From contig JASLAV010000509.1 of NCBI GenBank assembly GCA_030146905.1, positions 1-20,391 of the forward strand: 20,391 bases of DNA, read 5' to 3'. Shown in pieces: positions 1 to 7,476 of the stretch; within the stretch, counting starts at the first letter, position 1; every line of letters begins with the position of its first letter. The DNA comes from Lentzea sp. (GTDB taxonomy: Bacteria > Actinomycetota > Actinomycetes > Mycobacteriales > Pseudonocardiaceae). The notes under the pieces were generated by a model that saw only the letters and a program-made list of their open reading frames with translations, did no database searches and was not told the origin of the DNA. The position numbers and the translations under genes were made by a program.

Positions 1-849
1 GACCTCGGACGTGAGCAGCCCGAGCGCCTTGCCGGCCGTGCCGGGCAACTCCGCCTGCCGGCGCCGGAGCACCGCGGCGGCGTTGACCATCGTCGTGAGG
101 GGCGAGCGGAGTTCGTGGCTGACGTCGCCCGCGAACCTGGCGTCGCGCAGAACACGTTGCTCCAACGCGTTGGCAGTCGTGTTGAACGTGCTGGCCAGCG
201 GCCCGAGGTCGGGATCGCGCTGGCTCGGTAGCCGTGCCTTCAGATCGCCGCCGGCGATGCGCGATGCGGCGTCGGTCAGCTCGCTCAACGGTCTCAACGC
301 GCGTCTGCTGGCCCAGGAACCGAGTCCTACGCCGAGCATGCCGCTGAGCACCGTTCCGGCGATCAGCAGGCCGCTGAGGAAGCGGAAGGTGCGGTCGAGC
401 TGGACGAGCTGGAAGAGTTCCACGTAGACGCCTTGCCCGTCGGTCAGCGACTGGGCCACCGCGATCACCGGGATGCCGTCGGCCCGGAGACGTTGCCTGG
501 CGGGCGTGCCGTCGCGTGCCATCAGGATCAGCTCTGGAGGAACGACGGCGGGATCGACCTGCCGCCCGCTCGTCAGCACCTCGTCACCGTGGAAGAGCAT
601 GATCGTCGAATCCGGGTTGGTCGTGAGACCGGTCAGCAGTTCGGTCAGCCCGTCCGAGTTGGTGCGGACGGCCTCCTCGACCAAGCGCAGGTTGACCTCC
701 GCCTGACGGGTCGTGGCCTGCACGCGCTGCCGGAGCATGTAGTCCGACGCCAGGTTCCACGTCGCGGCGGCCAGCAGGCTGGTGACGAGCACAGAACCGA
801 GACCGAGCGCAGCCGCTACCCGCCAGCGCAGGGAGAGGCGGGGCACCAT
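1..849 (-). CDS. Sensor histidine kinase, HAMP type, truncated by window edge
   Basis: Membrane sensor kinase that would phosphorylate the regulator encoded just upstream. The 283 residues visible are the N-terminal part. They comprise a membrane segment at about 11-33, an extracytoplasmic sensor region at about 34-157, a second membrane segment at about 158-180, a HAMP linker at about 181-232, and the start of the HisKA domain with the H-box FAGDVSHELRSPLTTM (phosphoacceptor His245). The ATPase domain lies beyond base 1. The ATG start shares one base with the TGA stop of the regulator gene. An in-frame GTG three bases earlier (852) is an alternative start giving a four-base GTGA overlap. Either way the two genes look translationally coupled. 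The sensor region resembles no ligand-binding fold I recognise, so the signal is unknown. No symbol is given because several actinobacterial pairs share this architecture. Confidence 0.9.
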   Translation of the reverse strand, partial: MVPRLSLRWRVAAALGLGSVLVTSLLAAATWNLASDYMLRQRVQATTRQAEVNLRLVEEAVRTNSDGLTELLTGLTTNPDSTIMLFHGDEVLTSGRQVDPAVVPPELILMARDGTPARQRLRADGIPVIAVAQSLTDGQGVYVELFQLVQLDRTFRFLSGLLIAGTVLSGMLGVGLGSWASRRALRPLSELTDAASRIAGGDLKARLPSQRDPDLGPLASTFNTTANALEQRVLRDARFAGDVSHELRSPLTTMVNAAAVLRRRQAELPGTAGKALGLLTSEV

Positions 850-1532
850 CACCTCGGCGGGCCGATCTTGTATCCGGAACCGCGCACTGTCAGCACGAAC
901 ACCGGATCTTCCGCGTTGTGCTCGACCTTCGTCCGCAGCCTGCGGACGTGCACGTCGAGCAGCCGGGTGTCGCCGTAGTAGTCGTACCCCCACACCCGCT
1001 GCAACAGCTGCTCCCTGGTGACGATGCGCCCGCCGGCGCCGGCCAGTTCGGCGAGCAGGCGGAACTCGGTGCGGGTCAACCGGATCTCCTCACCGCCGCG
1101 TTTGACCACGCCTTCGTCCGGCCAGATCTCCAGGTCCTCGATGCGGTGGGAGAGGTTCTCCCGCGTGCCGCCACGGCGCCGCAACAGTGCTCGGATGCGT
1201 GCGGCCAGTTCGCTCGCCACCAAGGGCTTGGTCACGTAGTCATCCGCGCCCGCCTCCAGCCCGGCGATGACGTCGGGCGTGTCGGTGCGCGCCGTCACGA
1301 TGATGATCGGCAGATCACCCTGGGCGCGCAGCCTCCTGCAAACCTGCAAGCCGTCCACCCCGGGCAGCATGAGGTCGAGCAGCACGACGTCGAACGAGTC
1401 GGTGTCGAGCCGGCTCAACGCGTCCTCGCCCGAGACGGCCTCGTTCACGGCGAAGCCCTCGTCCGCGAGGGCCAAGCCGAGTGCTTGGCGGATGCGCTCG
1501 TCGTCGTCCACGAGCAGCACGGAGAAATCCAT
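849..1532 (-). CDS. OmpR-family response regulator
   Basis: DNA-binding partner of the adjacent HAMP kinase, 227 aa, the normal length for the family. The receiver domain (about 1-115) shows the acidic pocket DDD at 9-11, phosphoacceptor Asp53 in LLDLMLPG, Thr80 and Lys102 in YVTKP. The C-terminal winged helix (about 130-225) carries the typical TRTEFRLLAEL, RVWGYDYYGDTRLLDVHVRRLR and VRGSGYKI stretches. The open frame runs up to 1640, but the ATG at 1532 is preferred: it begins exactly at the conserved receiver strand and has a purine-rich GAAGAAAAGCGGG sequence in front. A palindromic motif lies about 100 bp upstream (1633-1645) and may be an operator. The gene is first in a regulator-kinase operon. 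Confidence 0.93.
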   Translation of the reverse strand: MDFSVLLVDDDERIRQALGLALADEGFAVNEAVSGEDALSRLDTDSFDVVLLDLMLPGVDGLQVCRRLRAQGDLPIIIVTARTDTPDVIAGLEAGADDYVTKPLVASELAARIRALLRRRGGTRENLSHRIEDLEIWPDEGVVKRGGEEIRLTRTEFRLLAELAGAGGRIVTREQLLQRVWGYDYYGDTRLLDVHVRRLRTKVEHNAEDPVFVLTVRGSGYKIGPPR

Positions 1533-1632
1533 GTCCCGCTTTTCTTCGTAGGTTTCCAGTGCTGCTTCTACCACGTTGCCATGGTGACCGCATCGCGACT
1601 GGGATGTATGCCTTCGAAAGGAGTTCGTAAGG

Positions 1633-1645
1633 TTGCACAATGCAC
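1633..1645. promoter_or_regulatory. Palindromic operator-like motif, site 1
   Basis: TTGCACAATGCAC, with inner palindrome TGCA-CAA-TGCA. It lies 100 bp before the OmpR-type regulator start and about 130 bp before the small gene at 1778, so it sits between divergent genes. It shares the core YGCRCARTGCR with sites at 1986-1998 and 2898-2910, and the flanking AAGGT with the third. The similarity is seen directly; the regulatory role is inferred. Confidence 0.45.
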
Positions 1646-1777
1646 GCGTCAGGCATGCTTGTCGCCGCGGGTGAACGCCCGTAGTGGGCGCGCGCTTGCG
1701 CGCTTCCGGGGAAGGTCAGACGTCAGCCGGCGAGACGGCCGGCGTCTGCCTCGGGATGATGAGAGGCCATACCAGTC

Positions 1778-1978
1778 GTGACAGGCATGCCCACCACCGA
1801 CGAAGGCATGGCAGGAACAATTCTGGTGTGCGACGGGTGCGGGCGGTCGCGCCGCACCAGCGCCACAGGCATGTTCGCGTGGCACCTGTTGTGGCTGCAG
1901 GCCGATCAGGCGGGGTGGACGGGCTCGGACAGGCCGCTGGGGCCGCACTACTGCACGATCTGCGTCGATAACGAATAG
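1778..1978 (+). CDS. Small protein with two CxxC motifs, function unknown
   Basis: A 66-residue protein I do not recognise. It has CDGC at 18-21 and CTIC at 59-62, an arrangement consistent with a single zinc ribbon or knuckle, with a Trp-containing segment (AWHLLWLQ) between. There is no signal peptide or membrane segment, so it is probably cytoplasmic. The GTG start at 1778 has GAGAGG about 11 bases upstream; ATG codons at 1787 and 1808 are alternatives. Coding is supported by the paired cysteines and by its position between two promoter-like regions, but the short length keeps confidence moderate. It is followed after 8 bp by the second copy of the palindromic motif, then by the DUF4142 gene. 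Confidence 0.55.
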   Translation: MTGMPTTDEGMAGTILVCDGCGRSRRTSATGMFAWHLLWLQADQAGWTGSDRPLGPHYCTICVDNE

Positions 1979-1985
1979 GTAACCT

Positions 1986-1998
1986 TTGCGCAGTGCAA
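1986..1998. promoter_or_regulatory. Palindromic operator-like motif, site 2
   Basis: TTGCGCAGTGCAA has 4-bp TTGC/GCAA arms and a nearly symmetrical centre. It lies 79 bp before the DUF4142 start, where a promoter is expected, and matches the core of the sites at 1633 and 2898. An operator function is inferred from symmetry and position. Confidence 0.45.
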
Positions 1999-2076
1999 TA
2001 ATCTTGCTCGTCTGATTCATCCGTACCCCTCCGTGTCGGTACACACGATCGCCGCTCTGCGCGGAGGGAGATCCAC

Positions 2077-2871
2077 GTGCTCACACGTCTCGCCAAGCTG
2101 GTGGCGGCGCTCGCGATCCTTTGTTCGTTCGCGGCATCGCAAGCGTCCGCGCAGCCCGGATTCGGGCCGGAGTACACGCAAACCCAGTTCGGCCCGATGG
2201 GGCCCGCGGGCAGGGACATGCTCGTCAAGGTCCGGCTGGCGGGGTTGTGGGAGGGGCCCGCGGGACGGCTGGGACTGGAGAAGTCCGCCACCCCACTCGT
2301 CAAGGAGGCGGGCCGGCATCTGATCAGCGGCCACGCCGAGCTGGACGCCAAGGTTCTCGAGCTCGGGCGCACGCTGAACGTCCCGCTGCCCAGCGAGGCC
2401 AATGCCGACCAGAAGGGCTGGATCGCGGAGATGACCAACGCCCCGGCCGGCAGTGCCGAGTTCGACCGGGTCTTCGCCAACCGCCTCCGCGCCGCACACG
2501 GTGGTGTCTACAAGTTTCTCGCGGTCGTTCGCACCGGCACCCGCAACACGCTGATCCGGGACTTCGCCAAGCGCTGCATGGAAGTGGTGCTCGACCACAT
2601 CCAAGTTCTGGAAGCGACTGGCATGGTTGATTTCACCGACACGGAAGCCATCCCGCTCGCCGCGCTCGCTGCCACGCCCGTCAGTCCGCCGCCCGTTCCC
2701 GCTGTTCCCCAGGCGGTGCCCACCGTACCCAGGACGCAGAACATCGCTCAGGACAACGAAAGCGACGGCTCCGATGCGATACTCGGTGTCCTCGTGATGG
2801 CGGCCGTCGCAGGCGGGATCTACCTGTGGACTGGTGGTCGTCCGCGCGGCTCGCGCTCGTCACGACGATGA
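2077..2871 (+). CDS. Secreted DUF4142 protein with C-terminal membrane anchor
   Basis: 264 residues. The N-terminus is a signal peptide (basic MLTRLAK, hydrophobic core, likely cleavage after ASA at 23-25). Residues about 44-182 form a helical DUF4142 domain, a predicted ferritin-like four-helix family of unknown biochemical role; the segments TPLVKEAGRHLISGHAELD and LIRDFAKRCMEVVLDHIQ are typical. A Pro/Val/Ala-rich linker (about 200-218) leads to a membrane helix at about 232-252 and a basic tail, so the domain should be displayed outside the cell and tethered. The GTG start is fixed by a strong GGAGGGAG at 2063-2070, six bases upstream. It follows a promoter-like gap containing palindromic site 2. 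Confidence 0.88.
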   Translation: MLTRLAKLVAALAILCSFAASQASAQPGFGPEYTQTQFGPMGPAGRDMLVKVRLAGLWEGPAGRLGLEKSATPLVKEAGRHLISGHAELDAKVLELGRTLNVPLPSEANADQKGWIAEMTNAPAGSAEFDRVFANRLRAAHGGVYKFLAVVRTGTRNTLIRDFAKRCMEVVLDHIQVLEATGMVDFTDTEAIPLAALAATPVSPPPVPAVPQAVPTVPRTQNIAQDNESDGSDAILGVLVMAAVAGGIYLWTGGRPRGSRSSRR

Positions 2872-2897
2872 AGCCACATCGCAAGGGGCTCGCAAGG

Positions 2898-2910
2898 TCG
2901 CACAGTGCGG
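2898..2910. promoter_or_regulatory. Palindromic operator-like motif, site 3
   Basis: TCGCACAGTGCGG contains the perfect odd palindrome CGCAC-A-GTGCG. With its AAGGT flank it matches site 1 at 17 of 22 positions, four of the five differences being transitions. It lies between the DUF4142 stop and the RCK-like gene, about 129 bp before the latter. Confidence 0.45.
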
Positions 2911-2982
2911 GTTCCCGTCAAAATGGCAGGGCGGACCCCGTCGATCGGGGCGGGCGTCCGCACCAGACCACCACGGGAGATC

Positions 2983-3015
2983 CGGGTGCCGGCCGGTAGG
3001 ATCGGCCGGCACCCG
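2983..3015 (+). promoter_or_regulatory. 13-bp inverted repeat with -10-like TAGGAT in its centre
   Basis: Arms CGGGTGCCGGCCG (2983-2995) and CGGCCGGCACCCG (3003-3015) are perfectly complementary around a 7-bp centre, GTAGGAT. The TAGGAT resembles an actinobacterial -10 box and would place a transcription start about 25-30 bp before the ATG at 3039. This suits a promoter whose -10 is covered by a repressor. A transcribed hairpin is the alternative. No clear -35 is visible. Confidence 0.45.
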
Positions 3016-3038
3016 CTCGCGCAAGATGGGGAACGTAG

Positions 3039-3653
3039 ATGCGCTCACACGCCGTGCTCATCGGCTACAGCGCCCGCGGTCGTATCGTGCTGAGCACGCT
3101 GTTCGCCGGAGGCCACGCGACGGACTTCACCGCCGTCGACTCCGACCCCGAACGCGTCGTGCAGGCCGGAGTGGACGGTGTACGCGCCGTGGCAGGCGAA
3201 GGCTGGCGCCTGGACGTGCTGTGGTCGGCAGGCGTGCAGACGTCGGACCACATCGTCGTCGCCGTGACCGACGACGCTTCGGCCTTGCGCATCACCTCCG
3301 TCGTGCGCAGCCTGAACGAGGACGCCACGATCACCACCCTGGTCCACAGCACACACCTGCAGGAGCTCGTCGAGTTCCTCGGAGCCGATCACGTCTTGGC
3401 GGCGGACCGCGTTGGTGACTGGGCGCTCGAGATGGACAGCCTCGTGTGCGGTCAGTTGCCGGAGCTGGAGTGGTCCGTGCTGGAGCGTCCGGTGATGCAG
3501 GACGAGGTCGGCAGCTCGCCGCTGGAGTGCGGCAACGACGTGCTGGCCGTCGTACGGGCCGGTCAGCGGATCTGGGCCGAAGATCCTGAAGTCGAGGAGT
3601 TGCGCGGCGACGACAAGCTGGTCGTGCTGAGCAGCGGTCCCATCGGGGACTGA
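3039..3653 (+). CDS. Stand-alone TrkA-N / RCK-like NAD-binding protein
   Basis: 204 residues resembling the cytoplasmic regulatory half of potassium channels and Trk/Ktr systems. The N-terminal Rossmann fold is recognisable from AVLIGYSARGRIVLSTL (a degenerate glycine loop at 9-14), the acidic end of strand 2 (TAVDSDPERV, about 31-40) and IVVAVTDDASALRITSVVRSLN. The C-terminal part (about 135-200) looks like a small beta-rich TrkA-C-type domain. Most relatives in this group carry pore helices in front; here the ORF begins directly at the Rossmann strand and no membrane segment is present, so it must act on a channel encoded elsewhere or be a diverged orphan. The ATG at 3039 has GGGGAACG just upstream. 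The 3' neighbour is convergent. Confidence 0.8.
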   Translation: MRSHAVLIGYSARGRIVLSTLFAGGHATDFTAVDSDPERVVQAGVDGVRAVAGEGWRLDVLWSAGVQTSDHIVVAVTDDASALRITSVVRSLNEDATITTLVHSTHLQELVEFLGADHVLAADRVGDWALEMDSLVCGQLPELEWSVLERPVMQDEVGSSPLECGNDVLAVVRAGQRIWAEDPEVEELRGDDKLVVLSSGPIGD

Positions 3654-3879
3654 CGACTCTCCGGCACTTGTCGCCACCTTCGTCGCAGCATGCGCCGGAG
3701 TACTGGACTGTCAACGGTTTCCTCATACCAGGCACCACGGCCGCGAACATCAGGGGTCGGGCACGTAGCTGACCTGACCATGGCGGGTGGTCTTCACAGT
3801 GTTGTCACTCGATCGGCCTGCAGTCGTCCCCGGAGGACTGTCCGAAGTGAACGCCACAGGCCGGAGGCGGTGGAAGTCG

Positions 3880-4539
3880 CTAGGAGAGGATGCCGCGTTC
3901 GAATGCCGTGGCGACCGCCGAAGCGCGATCGCTGGCACCGAGCTTGCCGTACAGATGGGTGAGGTGTGTTTTCACGGTCGCCTCGCTGATGAACAGCTTC
4001 CGAGCGATTTCCCGGTTGGTCGTCCCCTTGGCGACCAGAGCGAGAACGTCCCGTTCGCGAGCGCTCAACGGCGGAAGAACCTCGGGCGGGGCGGGCTCGG
4101 GCGGGGTGCGGAGTCGTGCGACGAGACGCGCGGCGACCGATGGCGCCAGCACCGTGCGGTTGTCCGCCGCGGCACGGACCGCGTCGAACAGCTCGCCGGA
4201 TGGCGCGTCCTTGAGGATGTAGCCGGTCGCGCCCGCCTCCATCGCCGGGATGACGTCGGAATCGGTGTCGTAGGTCGTCAGGACCAGCACGCGGCACCGC
4301 AGTCGCCGCCGGGTCAGTTCGGTGATCGCCTCGACGCCTGTGCCGCCGGGCATGCGCAGGTCCATCAGGACGACGTCCGGGTCGAGACGGTGGGCGAGGG
4401 AGACGGCCTCCTGCCCGCCGGAGGCCTCGGCGAGGACCACGAAGTCAGGCGATGTCGCGAACATGCCGCGCAGCCCACCGCGCACGACAGGGTGGTCGTC
4501 GACCAGCAGCAGTGTGATCGGAGTCTGTTCACGAGTCAT
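3880..4539 (-). CDS. NarL/LuxR-family response regulator of the ABC operon
   Basis: 219 residues, full length for the family. The receiver domain (1-125) has DDHP at 14-17, phosphoacceptor Asp60 in VVLMDLRMPG, Thr88-89 and Lys110 in YILKDA. The LuxR-type HTH (about 156-215) contains LSARERDVLALVAKGTTNREIARKL and SEATVKTHLTHLYGKLGASDR (two adjoining parts). It is the last gene of an ABC-permease-kinase-regulator operon. Its ATG at 4539 overlaps the end of the kinase gene by 11 bp, which supports co-translation. The open frame extends to 4632, but that extension lies inside the kinase gene. It probably controls the transporter genes of its own operon, perhaps through the palindrome at 7477-7498. 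Confidence 0.93.
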   Translation of the reverse strand: MTREQTPITLLLVDDHPVVRGGLRGMFATSPDFVVLAEASGGQEAVSLAHRLDPDVVLMDLRMPGGTGVEAITELTRRRLRCRVLVLTTYDTDSDVIPAMEAGATGYILKDAPSGELFDAVRAAADNRTVLAPSVAARLVARLRTPPEPAPPEVLPPLSARERDVLALVAKGTTNREIARKLFISEATVKTHLTHLYGKLGASDRASAVATAFERGILS

Positions 4540-5761
4540 GGCGCGCCAACGGTACGCGGACGGCGATCGCGGTGCCGCCGTCTCGTTCCGACTCGACCTC
4601 GACGACGCCGCCGGCACGGGCGGCGCGGACACGCATGCCGGCGAGCCCGAAACCGCCGTGCGCGGATCTCGGTGGCACCGCCGACGGGTCGAAACCGCAG
4701 CCGTCGTCCCTGATGTCCACGGTGACTTCGTCGCCGAAGTAGCTCAGGGTCACGCCGACCCGTGTCGCGCAGGCGTGCTTCGCCACGTTGCTCAGCGCTT
4801 CCTCCATGATCCGCAGCAACGTCGCGCCCGATTCCACGGGCAGGGGATGGGGCTCGCCGCTGACGGTGAACTCGACCGGCGTCGTCGCGACGGCCGACCA
4901 CCGCCTCGCGGCGTTGTCGAGTGCGTCGGCCAGCGGCAGGTGTTCCAACGGCCCCGGGGTGAGGTCGTGCACCGAACGGCGTGCCTCGCCGAGACTGTGC
5001 CGCGCCAGCGCCACCGCCTGCTCGACGTGCCCGCGAGCCGCCCGCTCGTCGGCGGTGTCGAGCGAGGCTTGCAGCTGCGTGATGATGCCGGTCAGCCCTT
5101 GGGCGAGGGTGTCGTGGATCTCGGCGGCGAGACGGCGACGCTCGTCGGCGGTGCCGGCTTCGCGTGCCTGCAAGACCAGCTGCGTCTGCAACGCCTTGTT
5201 TTCGGCCATCGCGCGTTCCAGCTCGACGATGGTGGCGGATTGAGCACGACGCTGTTCCTCGGCCTGCCGCCCGAACCGGTCGATCAGGAGCGCGAGGCAG
5301 CCATGCAGGACCAGGAGGGCGGCGAACACCGTCCACTGGCCCGCGCCGTCCGGCAGGAAGCCTCCCAGAGGAACCGCCTGCGCGAGCGCGAGCGTGGCCG
5401 CCACGAGGAGAAGTCCCCAGCGGCGTGCCGCTTCTGGCAGCTCCCGGCCGGCGTCGAAGTACCCCATCAGGGCGAAGATCGAGAAGAACGGGTTCAACCC
5501 GCTCAGCACGAACGCCAGCAGTGCCCGGACACTGAAGTACCAAAGTCTGCCGGGGGAGTGGTCGGGCAGGGACCGCAACGCGCGGTCCCACCCGAGTTGC
5601 CACACCAGCGCGCAGGCGGTGAGCGCGGCCGCCGTGACGACGCCGCCACTGGTCATCAGATCGTCGGCCGTCGCGGCGGAGACGAGCGTTCCCAGTGCGA
5701 GCAAGCCGTACGGGCCCCAGCGGTAGAACTCGAGCCAGCCGGCCTGCCGCGAGTGCGTCAT
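4529..5761 (-). CDS. DesK/NarX-type sensor histidine kinase (HisKA_3)
   Basis: 410 residues. The N-terminal half (about 15-165) has five or six hydrophobic membrane segments with little extracytoplasmic sequence, so it probably senses a membrane-associated signal such as a lipophilic drug or bilayer stress. A coiled linker (about 166-205) leads to the HisKA_3 dimerisation domain, H-box ERRRLAAEIHDTLAQGLTGI with His216. The ATPase domain has the N-box EEALSNVAKHA (Asn325), DDGCGF at 352-357 and GGFGLAGM at 369-376. The ATG at 5761 has GGGA nine bases upstream. An ATG at 5770 would give an ATGA overlap with the permease stop and is a real alternative. It is paired with the NarL-type regulator downstream. 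Confidence 0.93.
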   Translation of the reverse strand: MTHSRQAGWLEFYRWGPYGLLALGTLVSAATADDLMTSGGVVTAAALTACALVWQLGWDRALRSLPDHSPGRLWYFSVRALLAFVLSGLNPFFSIFALMGYFDAGRELPEAARRWGLLLVAATLALAQAVPLGGFLPDGAGQWTVFAALLVLHGCLALLIDRFGRQAEEQRRAQSATIVELERAMAENKALQTQLVLQAREAGTADERRRLAAEIHDTLAQGLTGIITQLQASLDTADERAARGHVEQAVALARHSLGEARRSVHDLTPGPLEHLPLADALDNAARRWSAVATTPVEFTVSGEPHPLPVESGATLLRIMEEALSNVAKHACATRVGVTLSYFGDEVTVDIRDDGCGFDPSAVPPRSAHGGFGLAGMRVRAARAGGVVEVESERDGGTAIAVRVPLARHDS

Positions 5762-5766
5762 GTCGA

Positions 5767-6506
5767 TCATTCCCAACGAAACCAGCGAGCCGCCGCGGCG
5801 AGCAGGACGGCCGTCCACACGGTCAGGACGACGAGATGCTGCCACGAGGGCCAGGCGCCTGCCGCCGCCTGGTCCAGTGCCTGTGCGGTGGCGCCGAAGG
5901 GTGTGAGTCCGATGAGCTGCCGCGCTGTCTCGGGCAACACCGGCAACGGCACGTAGATCCCGGCGGTGAACATGGCCGGGAACAACGCCGTCAGTCCCAC
6001 TGCCACCGCGGCCTTGGCCGTCCGTGCCACCGCCGTGATCACCGCGCCCGCCGCCAGCCCGGCCACCGCGCCGAACACGAGCGTGACCGCGTGAGCGAAC
6101 GGATGGCGGGGGAGCACCACGTCGAACACCGCGAACCCGAGTACGAGTACGAGCAACGCCGACAGCAACGCGGTCGCGAAGTGCAGCACCACCTGCGCGA
6201 GCAGCAGATCGGACGGCCGAGCCGGTGTGGTGCGCATCCGGCGCAGCACACCGCGTTCGCGGTAGGACGCCAACGCGGCGGGCATCGCCTGCAGACTCGC
6301 CGTGATGAGCGCGACCAGCACCGTGCCCGGCACGTAGAACTCGATGATCCTGCGGCCGCCGAGATCGGATCGGCCTGCCGGTAGGCCGGGATCAACCCGA
6401 ATCCCAGCAACAGCAGGGACGGGAAGACCAGCACCCAGAACATCGCTCCGGGTTCCCTGGTGAACAGACGGCTCTCCGCCTTCAGCACAGCGAGGCGCGC
6501 GGACAT
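5767..6506 (-). pseudogene. ABC-2 type transporter permease, split by a one-base frameshift
   Basis: Membrane half of the exporter whose ATPase is encoded just upstream. The ATG at 6506 shares a base with the ATPase stop. The N-terminal frame reads MSARLAVLKAESRLF, then a hydrophobic segment, up to about AYRQADP. The family-typical continuation LGGRRIIEFYVPGTVLVALI is found in the next frame, which then runs through five more hydrophobic segments to the stop at 5767. Start to stop is 740 bases, one short of a codon multiple. A single lost base near 6367-6368 (minus-strand GATCCGATC where GATCCCGATC would give ADPDLGG) restores one 246-residue protein. Overlaps on both sides are preserved, so either a recent mutation or a sequencing slip in a short C run is likely. 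If real, the exporter is inactive. Confidence 0.85.
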
Positions 6507-7420
6507 CAGCTGCCTCCCGCGGAGTGCGAACCGGTGAGGTCGAGGAACGCGTCGTCGAGCGTCGCGTCGGCCACCCGCAGGCGCGCCGCGGTGACGCCAC
6601 TGGTGGCGAGGAGCGCAACCACAGCGTTGGCGGTCTCGTCGGTGCCGGTGATCGTCACATGTCCGCCGTGCTCGGCCACATGCGTCGCACCGGGCAACGC
6701 GCGAAGCTGTGCGTGCGGCAGCGGGCGAGACGGCAGGAAGGAGATCACCGTCGGCTGCTCGGACCTGCCGATCAGGCCGGCCGGTGTGTCGACTGCGACG
6801 ACCCGGCCGCGGTCGAGCACCGCGATGCGGTCGCAGAGGCGCTGGGCCTCCTCCATGAAGTGCGTGACGAGCAAGACGGTCACCCCGGACCGGCGCACGT
6901 CCTCGACCAGCGCCCAGGTCTCCCGCCGGCCCCGCGGGTCGAGCGCCGTGGTCAGCTCGTCGAACACCACGACTTTCGGTCGTCCGATCAGCGCGAGTGC
7001 GATGAACAACCGTTGCCGCTGCCCGCCGGACAACTTGCCGAACCGCTGCCGCAGCACCATGCCAAGCGACAGGCGCTCGGCCAGCTCCCACCAGTCGACC
7101 GGATCCCGGTAGAAGGCGCCGTAGAGCTCCAACGCCTCGGCGACCGTCATCTTCGCCTGCAACTCGCTGCTCTGCAGCTGCACACCGAGCACCTCGGTCA
7201 TCGCGGTGTGGTCGCGCCGAGGATCCAGACCGGCGACCCGGATGTCACCCCCGTCCGGCACCCGCAGGCCTTCCAAGCACTCGACGACGGTGGTCTTGCC
7301 CGCGCCGTTGGGCCCGAGGATCCCGAAAATCTCGCCTTCCTCCACGGCGAAGGACACGTCCTGAACGACGACCTCGTCTCCATAGGACTTCCGCAGCCCG
7401 CTGACTTGCACTATCGACAT
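6506..7420 (-). CDS. ABC transporter ATPase, DrrA-like drug/lipid exporter type
   Basis: 304 residues in one ATPase domain plus a C-terminal extension typical of the DrrA/CcmA-like exporters. Visible motifs are Walker A GPNGAGKTT (37-45), Q-loop VQLQSSE (about 80-86), signature LSGGQRQR (130-137), Walker B VVVFDE (150-155) and H-loop His187. The residues after about 215 resemble the C-terminal regulatory domain of this group. It is first of four genes (ATPase, permease, kinase, regulator), a layout known for two-component-controlled exporters that respond to antibiotics or membrane damage. The ATG at 7420 is taken; a GTG two codons earlier (7426) is possible. No strong Shine-Dalgarno sequence is present, so the transcript may be nearly leaderless. 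Confidence 0.92.
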   Translation of the reverse strand: MSIVQVSGLRKSYGDEVVVQDVSFAVEEGEIFGILGPNGAGKTTVVECLEGLRVPDGGDIRVAGLDPRRDHTAMTEVLGVQLQSSELQAKMTVAEALELYGAFYRDPVDWWELAERLSLGMVLRQRFGKLSGGQRQRLFIALALIGRPKVVVFDELTTALDPRGRRETWALVEDVRRSGVTVLLVTHFMEEAQRLCDRIAVLDRGRVVAVDTPAGLIGRSEQPTVISFLPSRPLPHAQLRALPGATHVAEHGGHVTITGTDETANAVVALLATSGVTAARLRVADATLDDAFLDLTGSHSAGGS

Positions 7421-7476
7421 GATCACAGCGTGGTCTGCCTACCGCACACCCACCATCGGACATCGCGCTCTTTCAA

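Noticed and set aside
433..978. Long plus-strand open frames over the first kinase and regulator
   Set aside because: They are antisense to a kinase and regulator with complete, ordered motifs, and their translations are Arg/Pro/Ala-rich without any domain. High GC makes such frames common.
1688..1747. GC-rich stems between the regulator operon and the small gene at 1778
   Set aside because: The GCGCGC and GCCGGC pairings are easily produced by base composition at this GC level, and the second needs a four-base bulge.
3658..3700. CTCCGGC / GCCGGAG inverted repeat after the RCK-like gene
   Set aside because: The 7-bp arms are 28 bases apart, too wide for a good terminator. The imperfect palindrome at 3821-3840 has almost no loop. 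Neither is strong enough to list.
4322..5956. 544-codon plus-strand open frame
   Set aside because: It is antisense to the DesK-type kinase with all its motifs. The long frame follows from G/C-rich third positions.
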